DNA of 64,000 nt from Stentor coeruleus (taxonomy: Eukaryota; Ciliophora; Heterotrichea; Heterotrichida; Stentoridae). Shown in pieces: positions 55,236 to 64,000 of the stretch. Below the pieces are notes generated by a model, which saw only the letters and a list, made by a program, of their open reading frames with translations, was not told the origin of the DNA and did no database searches. The stretch covers positions 62,001 through 126,000 of the forward strand of contig MPUH01000062.1 in NCBI GenBank assembly GCA_001970955.1, in the 5' to 3' direction. The translations under genes and the position numbers were made by a program. Each line of letters opens with the position of its first letter. The first letter of the stretch is position 1.

Positions 55236-56882
55236 CTATACCAAACTTTTTTGGCGTTTTCTCTTTATTTCGTCTCTGATTTCCCAAGGATTTTTCAAAG
55301 TTGTCGATACATTGCCCCAATCATCTAAAAAATCATGCGCAGTTTCTTTAATTTTATAAAGATATTCTCTTAATCGTTCCTCTGCAGCTTGTTNGCAGTT
55401 TCTTTAATTTTATAAAGATATTCTCTTAATCGTTCCTCTGCAGCTTGTTCTGATTTGAGGATTTCTTTTCTTACTTCATCCATTACTTTAGCTCTTGAAG
55501 TATCTGTGTTTTTTTCTTGATATCTTGCTACTGCTTGTAAAGCTTTGCGGCCTTGAATACTTAATTCATTATTACGTTGGCTAAGACCTGCGATCATGAA
55601 TTTCCGTTGACATCTTGCAAGTCGCATTATTAATGAATCACTTCCTGCGAAAGAAGTGTTGTTAAGACCTGTTGCCAGATTTATTAAGGCTGATTTTAGC
55701 ATGGATTTAAGGAAAATTTTTTCAAAACTCTCGAAATTAATCATGCTTGCTTGTTGTAGTTTTGATGTTACACGAACGGCTTCAACATTATTCTTTACTA
55801 ATCTTTTTTTAGTAAGGAACTCAGATAATAAATTTTTATGTATTTTCATGTCATCTTGATCAACATTTCTACTCTTTTCACACAATTCAGTCCACCACTT
55901 TTCTATCATCAAAGCAAACTCTTCTATAGTACAAAAAACACGAGGTACAACATCTTCTATTTTAGTCTCAGTACGAATAGCATATCCTCTAAACAACTTC
56001 TTAGCAATTTTTATCTCTTCAATTTGCCTAAGCATTTCAGTTGTGTTTAATTGTAACGAATTTAAAATTGTATCAGTTCTCGAATCTTCTTTAAATAAAC
56101 TTATAAATTTATCCTTTTCAATTTTCACAGCCTTCAAATTCTTAGTTCCTAACAATTCCAATAAAGCTTTTTCTATATAATCAGGCTTTGTTGTTATACC
56201 ATAAGCTAAAATAGGCAAAATGAATTCATCTGGGGTTAAATTTTCACTTTGATCTTCATCTAAAGCATCGAAAAATTCATTTAAAAACTTTAAAAAATTG
56301 CTTGGGAGGTTCGCATATTCATTACCTCCTTTTTTATTCACCCACCTATAAATCTCATCTTCATGAACTTTTTCATAAGCAAAATCCACACTTCGACATT
56401 TGTTTCTGATTTTTCTAAATGCTATAGGTTTTATTGTTTCTTTTATTCGCCCCCTAAGGATTTCTTCATTTGGGGTACTGTTATTAATATAATTCATTGC
56501 TGCTGATACTCTTTGAAAGCTTCGGTTATATGAAGAGTCATCACGTAATGATGCATCAACTTTGTCTATATGAACAAATGATCTTAAAAGAGTATGTTCG
56601 TTATTTAATNCGTAATGATGCATCAACTTTGTCTATATGAACAAATGATCTTAAAAGAGTATGTTCGTTATTTAATTGTAGACGATATTGATTTTTTACT
56701 ATGCTTTCTTGAGGTTGAGTATTAAGTGAAAATTTCGAAACATTTGGAAGTTTGACCATAGACTCTCTGTTTTTGTTAATTGATTTCAGCATGAGGATTT
56801 GCTTTGATGGCGAAATACTTGGCATAGTTGGAGAGGTAGATACAAGAAGCGAGTTAATAGACCCAATAGGGAGAAGACTCAT
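55236..56882 (-). CDS. EF-hand protein; reading frame broken by two assembly duplications
   Basis: About 507 codons after discounting the duplications. It has a Ser-rich N terminus, a long helical body and one clear EF-hand loop (DEDQSENLTPDE, about residue 160), with probable paired hands around it and a Glu/Lys-rich helical C terminus. Two exact direct repeats around single Ns (55339-55449 and 56544-56676) add 56 and 67 bases; each alone shifts the frame, together they are a multiple of three. The frame runs on after the first repeat to a TAG at 55236-55238. Function unknown beyond calcium binding. The apparent breaks are artefacts, not mutations. Confidence 0.8.
55339..55449. repeat. Exact 55-base direct repeat flanking one N: unmerged contig overlap
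   Basis: 55339-55393 equals 55395-55449, with N at 55394. It lies inside the EF-hand gene near its 3' end and shifts the frame. Same signature as the other two. Confidence 0.95.
56544..56676. repeat. Exact 66-base direct repeat flanking one N: unmerged contig overlap
   Basis: 56544-56609 equals 56611-56676, with N at 56610. It lies inside the EF-hand gene near its 5' end and shifts the frame by one base. Confidence 0.95.
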
Positions 56883-56923
56883 TATTATATTTTACTTTTA
56901 CAAACCAAAGATAATAACTATAC

Positions 56924-57457
56924 TTAGCTAAGTTTCTTAGTGCAAGTGTCACAAACACGAACAGGCTCATCATATGCTAAATCCTCTAGTAAAAACCTAT
57001 TTTCTGAATGATCCCCACACACAACTCTTCCACAATTTCTACAATGATGTTGTCTTCTAAAAAACGTGAAGTTTCTATCGCATTCTACACATTTTAAAAC
57101 ACTTTCAGGGTCCCAAATAGGTCTTCTAGAAATACATAAAGCTTTATTCCATTCTGTATATTCTGCTACAGATGCGAATTTCAGCTTCCAGTTTTTCCTT
57201 TTCCCACTTTGGTTTAGAAAAGTAAAAGCTAGAGTCAATGAATTAGGGTCTTTTTCTGTAAAGACCAAATTACTATCTACAAAAGCGGAAGATCTGGCCT
57301 AAGTAAAAATTACATCAAGTCGTTCACGTAATGAATAAGACAAGATATTTCCTTCAAGTTTGAACCATTTTCTCACATACTGTGAAGTTTTTGCTTTATA
57401 TTTTTCTACATAGTTTTCAAGAAGATTGGCTTGGCGAATGAACTCATCGTGCTTCAT
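56924..57457 (-). CDS. PH-FYVE protein (phafin-like)
   Basis: Exons 57457-57314 and 57298-56924 with a 15-nt intron (gtaatttttacttag) give 172 residues. An N-terminal PH-like domain (about 20-105; VRKWFKLEGN start) is followed by a FYVE zinc finger (about 112-170) with the WDP start, the RRQHHCRNCG phosphoinositide-binding core and the RVCDTC end. All eight zinc ligands are present. FYVE domains bind phosphatidylinositol 3-phosphate on endosomes; PH plus FYVE in a small protein matches phafin (PLEKHF) adaptors. The start ATG is in the upstream exon. Confidence 0.9.
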
Positions 57458-57939
57458 TATTTTTATTGAAGTAGTTGTGAATGGATTTATATAAAATGCA
57501 TTTTATTGTAAAGAAATTTTATGGGAAATGAGTTGGAGTTTGATAGGAGATTTAGGATTAGTAATGAGAGACTATTACTTGGTAGTTTGTTTAGATTTTA
57601 GGTGACAAAAAAATTGATGAATTGGAGAAATAATGAATAATTTTATATTGGATATTTAAAAATATTAGTGTTTTTTATATGATGATGTGATATTATTATG
57701 ATTTTAGAATAAGAGAAAGACAAATTAAATTATAGGATATGTGAATAAATATAATAAATAACTGTTATTTGGAGTTGTTTCACTATTTTTGTAATAAAGT
57801 TAAACTATATAAAAAATAGTAATTCCTTAAAGATTATATATAATCGCCTAACAATTATACCAAAAACTCGTATTGCAACTCACATTTTTATCTCCCTTAT
57901 CATAACAAGATACAGTCATATTATTTTTCCGATATTAAA
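57458..57939. other. Divergent intergenic region, nothing recognised
   Basis: 482 bases between the divergent PH-FYVE gene and the 73-residue gene. AT-rich; no element recognised. Confidence 0.4.
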
Positions 57940-58161
57940 ATGGAAAAAATTTTTGCAACTAATCCACAAGCTTCCATCTCTAAATCTGACACTGATCTAG
58001 AGAGTATTTTCGCATTAATGAAAGAAGATCTGCAATCAAATCTTAATGAAATGAAAATTAAATATAGTTTTGACTTTGAACGAGATACACCCATTGCCAA
58101 CCCAAAACTCATATGGTTTTATGATGATAGCCTTAAATTCTCCCTAAGCCTTGCAAATTAA
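57940..58161 (+). CDS. 73-residue protein resembling the CDK-inhibitor (Cip/Kip, KRP) domain
   Basis: The protein has no membrane segment or signal peptide. Residues 25-62 read as a helix followed by SFDFERDTP and a later Trp (W59). This resembles the Cip/Kip CDK-binding module: a helix, then FDF (here 44-46), then Pro seven residues on (P51), then Trp eight residues after that (W59; seven in human p27). Plant KRP proteins share the same end. The cyclin-binding RxL motif is not obvious. The similarity is by eye over 20 residues and could be chance. One exon; could also be an unrelated small protein. Confidence 0.6.
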   Translation: MEKIFATNPQASISKSDTDLESIFALMKEDLQSNLNEMKIKYSFDFERDTPIANPKLIWFYDDSLKFSLSLAN

Positions 58162-59258
58162 TTCAATAAAACTTAGTTAATGATATTTATATATAATATA
58201 TGATTCTCGTAACTTTTATATATATTCCTAATAGTTATGCTCAGATTTTAGATTAGATTATTTACATCATTACTATTTTAGTATGTTTTTAGATATGAAG
58301 TGATTTAAGATATAAGGTTTTATAGTATATTTTGATATGTTGGTTCTAGAACTTGGATACATTTTTGTGGGGATATTGAGTTTGTGTAAATTTTTAGGAA
58401 ATAATTGTTTTGATGTTTAAGATATGAGATTTAGGTGTTAGAATTTTATAAACAGCTTTTTGTTAGACGAAATAAAGCAGTATTTATGGTTTTTGAATAT
58501 TGTATGTATGATAAATGGAAATACTTTTAAGAGAAACTGAGGAGAATATTGTTAAAAGAAACTATTGGGCTTTAGAATATTTTATTTAATTTCTGAATCT
58601 TTTAAAGATTTAATCTAGTTTGGTTTATATAATATGAATTCAAAGTTACCATTTTATTGTATAAGCTATTTCGATCAAATTTGTATAAGGGTTATAAATA
58701 AAGTAGTTTTTCTTATCTAAAGCATAAAAAAGTATAACTTATATAACTATTATTATATGATAGTCCTTTTAATATAAAATTATAGTTTGATTATGCCGCT
58801 TATTATATTTGTATATCTGTTATATTTTTCTGATGGGATCAGAGATACGAAAAGATATTTTAATCAGATTTAATATAGAAGGATACAATTAGAGATAGTG
58901 CAATAGGAAGAATTAGACTTTAGAAAACTTAAAATCTAGAGAAAATTAAATATAGAGACAATTAAAAGAAAAAGCATTTTATAAATTGTCCTGAAAGAGT
59001 ATTATTGATGATATCAATAATTATCAAAGGGTTATTCCCTAGGGATTGACTTAAAATGAAGTCAAATCATGCTTAATATAGGTAACGCTAACGATATATA
59101 GTTATTAACAGATTTCATTAGATCTTAATAATATTAATACAATAAGCTTTAAATTTAGAAAAAGAAACTGAAAATCAGTAATTCTTTACTCTTGCTATAT
59201 AAACAATCTTTATTAGAGTTATCAAGCATAAAATAAAACTATCAAACGACTTTTATAA
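58162..59258. other. Gene-poor region with a short inverted repeat
   Basis: 1.1 kb, AT-rich, no open frame of note. TTGACTT (59046-59052) and AAGTCAA (59059-59065) form a 7-bp inverted repeat. A single N (59262) just beyond marks an assembly uncertainty, and the start of the next gene may be lost there. Confidence 0.4.
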
Positions 59259-59477
59259 GTTNTAGGTATACTTTCTAAGAGTCACTTAAACTTATCAAAC
59301 ATAGATAAAGAAGTTTTAAATAATAAAGAACAAAATCAAGACTTTTCACTTGAAGAGAAATCACAAAATAAAAGGCGTAGTGTAAGTCTGTTCCAAAGAA
59401 CTAAAACACTATTATCCAGTGCTATTACAAATATAGCTTTAGCTAAAAAATCAGTGAAAAGAACTCATAAGAGTTTG

Positions 59478-60512
59478 ATGTTTAAAAAATTTGAAAAGAG
59501 CATTGCTAAAATAGCAAGTGATATACCATGTGGAATACAAACATATCTTCTTATGAATTCTATTCATCTAAAAGATCAAGTTTTTAACATCCCTTTACCT
59601 CCTATGTTAATATCTTACTCTGAACTAGAAAAACCAATTTATAGTTTGCCATTTCAGAAAATAATGTTTAAGAGTATTCAGAATATTGAATTAGTTGATA
59701 AAATTTTATCCTTGATAGCAAATAATATGCCAATTATTAGTAAAAGTAGTATCCCTTTATTTGTTGTAAAATTTAGTCAATACAAAAGATTTTATTATTC
59801 TATGAGCGACCTACTTAAAGATATCCCTAATTTTTCAAGTGATTATGTTGTTCAAAGATATATAGCACCAAAAGGACTTAAGGCTATAAAGTATAGAGTT
59901 GTATTGAATAAATTCCAAAAAGTAATAATTTTCAGTAATAAAAACAGGATTGATGCAAAAATAGATGATTTTATAATAAAAAACCCTGTGATGCAAGCAA
60001 AAAAGATACAAGATATTGAGAGGACTGTAGTCATGCACAGAGGAATCATGAAAGCAATTAAAAACAATAACGAATCGAAAAGTTTTTATGACATTCATTC
60101 TATTTCTCAAGAAAAACTGCCTTTTTTTAATATTTTCCACAAAACCAATGAGAAAAAGCCTTCTAGTATTGCATCAATTAAAACTATTAAAGCATCAGAA
60201 AGGTTCCTAACCCATTCAGACGAAGATGTGACAGAGTTTTTTGAAGGCAAAAATCAAAGTTTCGCTAAAATTATCCAAATGACGGAGTATTTAAAAGATA
60301 AAATTGATAATTATTATCTTGATGGTACAAGAATTATAGAACTAGCAGTTGATTATTTGCAAGATGCTAATGGTGTTTGGTATATGCTGAAAATCAAATA
60401 TGGGAAGGTTGAGAGTAAATTCAAAGATATTAAAAAAACTACAGGCATATCTAAGATTAAAAAGAAAAAGAATTTACTTAAAGCAATCAGTAGTTTAACC
60501 AAAATATTTTAA
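59478..60512 (+). CDS. Basic protein with a ciliate-type conserved C-terminal motif, 5' end uncertain
   Basis: 344 residues from the first in-frame ATG (59478). The frame is open and coding-like further up, to 59259 next to the N at 59262, so the true N terminus is probably longer and is obscured there. The middle is hydrophobic-basic. The C terminus has a pattern (MTEYLKDKI..., then RIIELAVDYLQDANGVWYMLKIK) that I have seen in families of unknown ciliate proteins, where a helix precedes a strand with V/L-D-x-D-x-x-G-x-W. It may be a nucleic-acid or nucleotide-binding fold; I cannot name it. Confidence 0.65.
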   Translation: MFKKFEKSIAKIASDIPCGIQTYLLMNSIHLKDQVFNIPLPPMLISYSELEKPIYSLPFQKIMFKSIQNIELVDKILSLIANNMPIISKSSIPLFVVKFSQYKRFYYSMSDLLKDIPNFSSDYVVQRYIAPKGLKAIKYRVVLNKFQKVIIFSNKNRIDAKIDDFIIKNPVMQAKKIQDIERTVVMHRGIMKAIKNNNESKSFYDIHSISQEKLPFFNIFHKTNEKKPSSIASIKTIKASERFLTHSDEDVTEFFEGKNQSFAKIIQMTEYLKDKIDNYYLDGTRIIELAVDYLQDANGVWYMLKIKYGKVESKFKDIKKTTGISKIKKKKNLLKAISSLTKIF

Positions 60513-60813
60513 AAAAAATTTAAATTATTCAAACAAATCCTTTAAGGCTAAAATCTTATAAGTATTCTTCATATAACAAAAAACTTACTTTATTTAATCA
60601 TGAATCTTTATAGATTTTAATAATAATTCTTATCTTTATCATATAATTAATTATCTATAAAAATAGTATTTGTCAATTAAAAATCCTTAAAAACTATAAC
60701 ATCACACTTATATTTAATTTTCACTAAAAACGCATCCCCCATACAAATCCCAAATATTACTGCAAAAAAATCCCAATATTAAAATTCCCATATCATCTAA
60801 CTACTATTTAAAA
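60513..60813. other. Short intergenic region, nothing recognised
   Basis: 301 bases between convergent genes, AT-rich with no element recognised. Confidence 0.4.
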
Positions 60814-61720
60814 TTAATTAATGATAAATGCCGCAGCATATTTTTCTCTCATAAATCTTCTAATAACCTCCTTAGTTGCCTCATCTTTGCATAACTGTAA
60901 CGCAGTTTTTTTCCCTGTTGTTGTTATAGTAGGATCAGCTTTATTTTTAAGTAATTCCTCTACAATCAAATTTAATCCATTTTTTGCAGCTATATGCAAA
61001 GCTGTTCGATGACTCTATATATATTCATACCATATCAACAGCATCAACAAAAGCATGTGCACCCAATAATAAAGTAACAATTTCTAAATATCCTCTTAAA
61101 CATGCCCAATGAAGTGCGGTCATTTTCATTGAATCAAAAATATAAGCTAAAAATTTATCATTCGTCAACATGATTTCCACTTCAAGGATATTACCATCTT
61201 TACAAGCTCTTAGGAATTCACGAGATTGTGGTCTTCCATAAGGAATTTGTGGTATTAGTTTATTCACTAAAGCAAATTCTTCAGGATGAATCCTTAAATT
61301 TTTAAGTTGTCGAATACTTGAACGAAGACAAAGTTTTAGATTTCTTTTAGGTCTTGTTGTTGATGGGACCATATCTTTTAGCTCTTGTATAATATGCAAA
61401 TGATTTTCTTGAATTACAGGTAAAACTGGTAATGAAGAAGACTCTCCAATCCTCACAATTGGTGGAGCAGATAATTGAAATGTCCCTCTAGGTATTTGTA
61501 TTGGACCAGTGAATGGTGTATCAAATTTCCCTTCTTTGAGATTGTAAAAATGATTCATCCCATCTATGTTCATCTGAAGACTTGGGGCAACAGCTTTTGT
61601 AGTCTTTAAGGTCGTAATTTTTGGTTTAGAGTTTTTACTTTTAATATAAGCCTTACTTATGGTACCAAGTCTTGAATGAAAAGACATGAATTCTAAGTTT
61701 CGTGATGATAATCTGCTCAT
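60814..61720 (-). CDS. Ankyrin-repeat protein
   Basis: Exons 61720-61031 and 61014-60814 are joined across a 16-nt intron (gtatgaatatatatag), giving 296 residues. The N-terminal 150 residues are basic and unstructured; about 155-275 holds three to four ankyrin repeats (TALHWACLRGYLEIV, TALHIAAKNG). The splice joint falls inside a repeat and restores its RTALHIAA consensus, which supports the 16-nt size. The C terminus ends in a short helix. A protein-binding adaptor is likely; partner unknown. Confidence 0.88.
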
Positions 61721-61776
61721 GATATTTAATATATTTCTGATTAAATGCTAAAATGCTTAATAGCTAAATTATTAAA

Positions 61777-62229
61777 CTAAAGAAGAAACTTTTCTGTTTC
61801 TGAAATATTTTTTTGAATGTTTTCGATTTGCTCAAAGGAATAATAAGTTGAGTTGTTAATGCAGTCAACAAGGCATTGGAACTCTTTACGTATAGAAACA
61901 TCACTGTCGTAAAGATATCTTTCTTTTGGCTTACGAATTGGACTTTCTTTATAAAATCCACATGGTTTGATGCATTGATGCTCAATTGCTTTTTGCTCTC
62001 TTAAAAGGTCTTGATGTTTTAGGCGCATTGCATTAAAATTTTCTATACACTCAATGTTATTGTTTAAATAGCAATTCATATGAAGTTTCCAACTAGTTTC
62101 TAATAAGGATTTGACAGCGTAATTTAGTTGATAAAAAGCTGTGAGTCTATTTCCAAAGTCAATAAATAATTGATTAGCAATTTTGGGTTCTATATTATCA
62201 TCATCATCATCATCAATTGAATATGACAT
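61777..62229 (-). CDS. Small acidic-start protein, unknown
   Basis: 150 residues. It begins MSYSIDDDDDDN and continues as a helical protein with a Cys-containing middle. No signal peptide, membrane segment or known motif. It starts 57 bases upstream of the ankyrin gene on the same strand. Confidence 0.7.
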   Translation of the reverse strand: MSYSIDDDDDDNIEPKIANQLFIDFGNRLTAFYQLNYAVKSLLETSWKLHMNCYLNNNIECIENFNAMRLKHQDLLREQKAIEHQCIKPCGFYKESPIRKPKERYLYDSDVSIRKEFQCLVDCINNSTYYSFEQIENIQKNISETEKFLL

Positions 62230-62452
62230 TTATTATCAAATAAAATATTCTTAATCTGCTCCCACCATCTAAACCCTAGACTTGAGTAATTTCTTCCTTC
62301 TATACCTAATCTCTAATCCCGATATATCCTCTATATTCTCTTTTTCCCTTATATTTTTATCATCATCATTCTATATCTTTAAAACTCCTTTCAACTACCA
62401 ATATACTTTCTATAACACCCCTTTAATATCTAACTTTCATTTCACATAAAAA

Positions 62453-63352
62453 ATGCATTTAAATTTACCTTTATCCAAAACCAGCCAGACAAAATTACTA
62501 AAAGCCAATGAACCAGCCTTAAAAAGTATATTCAACCAACTACGACCTGTAAATAATAAACTTTCTTTTACTGAGATTGCTTTGTTTTATGAATCTGTGA
62601 ATATAGTCCCAGTAATCAAAAATTAGGGGCATGTTTCTTTATCAAAATTAGCAAAATGTATAGAAGATGTTTTACCAAGAAAAAGCCCTGAAGTTAATTT
62701 TATAACCTTTTCTCAGTTCAAGAAAATCTTCAAAACTATATCCAAAAATTATTCCACACGTAAAAATCTTTATAAAAACACCCTTGAAAGTTTTATAAAG
62801 AGAATAAAAAGTTCGTGTAGGGTGAAATATAATGTTGAGATGATATGTAGTATTAGAGAAAACACTGAAAGCCGTATGTCTTTAAGTAGTAGAGGGACTA
62901 GAAAAACTATCAATACTATCTCTAAATGCAATGACTTTGAAATAAATGATTTTTCTCAGGAAAAAAAGATAAAAAAATCATCATCAACTGTGAGGGTTAA
63001 AAAAACTCATAAAAAAAGTATCAGAAAAATATTTACTTCATTAGGAAAAATTACAGTCCAAGGGTCATTAAGTGATATTAGGAAAAAAAAGTATGAGAAT
63101 TTGAAATTAGATATAATTCCTATTAGCTATAGACAAACTCCATCACCAATACCTGTAATCACAAGTATTAAAGAGAAGTTTGGATCATTCAAAAGTATAA
63201 TAAAAAGCATTTATAAAAGCAATGAAAAATACCATAAAAAAATGAAAAATCATACTAAATATGTATTGAAAAATAGGCAAAATATGATATCATCATCTAT
63301 AATAGCCAAAGTTATATTTATGGCTTGGAAAAATTATACTATTAGTCGATAA
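62453..63352 (+). CDS. Basic helical protein, unknown
   Basis: Exons 62453-62611 and 62627-63352 with a 15-nt intron (gtaatcaaaaattag) give 294 residues. The N-terminal 110 residues form a compact helical region (FTEIALFYESVN..., SLSKLAKCIEDVL) that could be a degenerate EF-hand-like module; the rest is very Lys/Ser-rich. No catalytic motif or membrane segment. Its stop lies 12 bases before the next ATG, so the two transcripts must be very tightly packed or co-transcribed. Confidence 0.8.
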
Positions 63353-63364
63353 TAATATATAAAT

Positions 63365-63919
63365 ATGGAAAATAAGCAGAAAAACGAAAGGGATTTTAAA
63401 ATGGAAGAGGAACAAAAAGATCTAAGCAATAATAGCGCTCAAGAAGATGCTTTGGAAGAACTTGAAAAGCTTAAAATGATTGAAAAAGCGCAGTTAGAAG
63501 TAAGGGAAATATAGAAAATAACGAAACTAAGGGGACAAATATCAAATCAAGAAATGCTGATTGAAAAAATTAAAAGGGAAAATATTATCATTAAAGAAAA
63601 GTCTAGGAAAATGATTGCAAATTCAAGAGAATCAGAGTATGAAATGGCTTTGAGATTATCACAATTAGATGTAGCAAGGGCTGGGGGACAAAAAGGTCTG
63701 AATGAAGCTGAAATAGATGTAAAAACTATATAGAATTTGCCTATATTCTCTGTAGATATAGATACACCATGCTGTGTATGTAAAAAGATAATCCCACAAG
63801 ATCATATTGTGAAGTCATTACCATTTTGTGGACATATGGCCCATCAACCTTGTATTGATAATTGGCTTATATCAAATAAGGTATGTCCAGAATGCTCGAC
63901 ACCAGTTCAAGAAGAGTAA
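63365..63919 (+). CDS. RING-H2 finger protein with coiled-coil N terminus
   Basis: Exons 63365-63499, 63515-63718 and 63734-63919 with two 15-nt introns (gtaagggaaatatag, gtaaaaactatatag) give 174 residues. A Glu/Lys-rich coiled coil (about 1-95) is followed by a RING-H2 domain (about 128-168: CCVC, CGHMAHQPC, CPEC) with all eight ligands, preceded by the short IDNLP sequence common before RING-H2 domains. A probable E3 ubiquitin ligase; substrate unknown. The stop TAA at 63917-63919 ends the frame just inside the window. Confidence 0.88.
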
Positions 63920-64000
63920 TTTCTTAACAATAATTTTTTTAATTCAGATTACAATGGATTTTATATAATGAGAAGTGGTTAAAAGTAATAAAATGCTTTA

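Noticed and set aside
1-64000. tRNA, rRNA, CRISPR, transposon or virus-like element
   Set aside because: No cloverleaf with a proper B box, no rRNA-like stretch, no spaced repeats, and no transposase, reverse transcriptase, integrase or capsid-like frame seen.

Overview
The window looks like macronuclear DNA of a heterotrich ciliate, most probably Stentor. It is AT-rich and gene-dense (about 37 genes in 64 kb on both strands, several less than 60 bases apart). Reading frames are interrupted by minute spliceosomal introns. I placed 18: fifteen of 15 nt, two of 16 nt and one unusual one of 17 nt. Every 15-nt intron starts GTA, ends TAG or CAG, and has A at position 10. UGA, UAA and UAG all behave as stops and tryptophan is TGG, so the code is standard; this argues against Blepharisma, which has similar introns but reads UGA as Trp. 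No rRNA, tRNA, CRISPR array, virus-like element or transposon was recognised.

Layout. 0-3.4 kb: a selenocysteine thioredoxin reductase with a well-formed SECIS element, then a 7TM receptor. 4-14.3 kb (minus strand): a MORN-repeat protein, the mRNA-export subunit THOC2, an Ariadne-type RBR ubiquitin ligase and a DUF4246 protein. 14.9-29.8 kb: three large surface proteins (LamG/furin-repeat/multi-TM; kelch/Cys-rich/TM; polycystin-like REJ protein). 30.2-42.4 kb: a membrane DnaJ protein, two novel low-complexity proteins, a CDPK, a plant-type DYRK kinase, a conserved protein interrupted by an in-frame TGA, two unknowns and a JTB homologue. 42.5-51.6 kb: an unknown, two tandem ADP-ribosylhydrolases, a secreted protein, a sperm-tail PG-rich repeat protein, ribosomal protein eS31 with a degenerate ubiquitin-like leader, an ankyrin/2xSAM/CaaX protein and a KDEL-receptor-like protein. 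52-64 kb: coiled-coil, membrane, KATNIP-like, EF-hand and PH-FYVE proteins, a 73-residue possible CDK inhibitor, three unknowns, an ankyrin protein and a RING protein.

The genes do not form one pathway; the order is typical eukaryotic housekeeping mixture. Themes are cilia and cortex (MORN, PG-rich, KATNIP-like), calcium and kinase signalling (CDPK, EF-hand, DYRK), ubiquitin (RBR, RING, degenerate Ubl) and large sensory or adhesive surface proteins. The strongest biological signal is UGA recoding in thioredoxin reductase. Three exact direct duplications around single Ns (53.3, 55.4 and 56.6 kb) are unmerged contig overlaps, not biology; they distort two genes.
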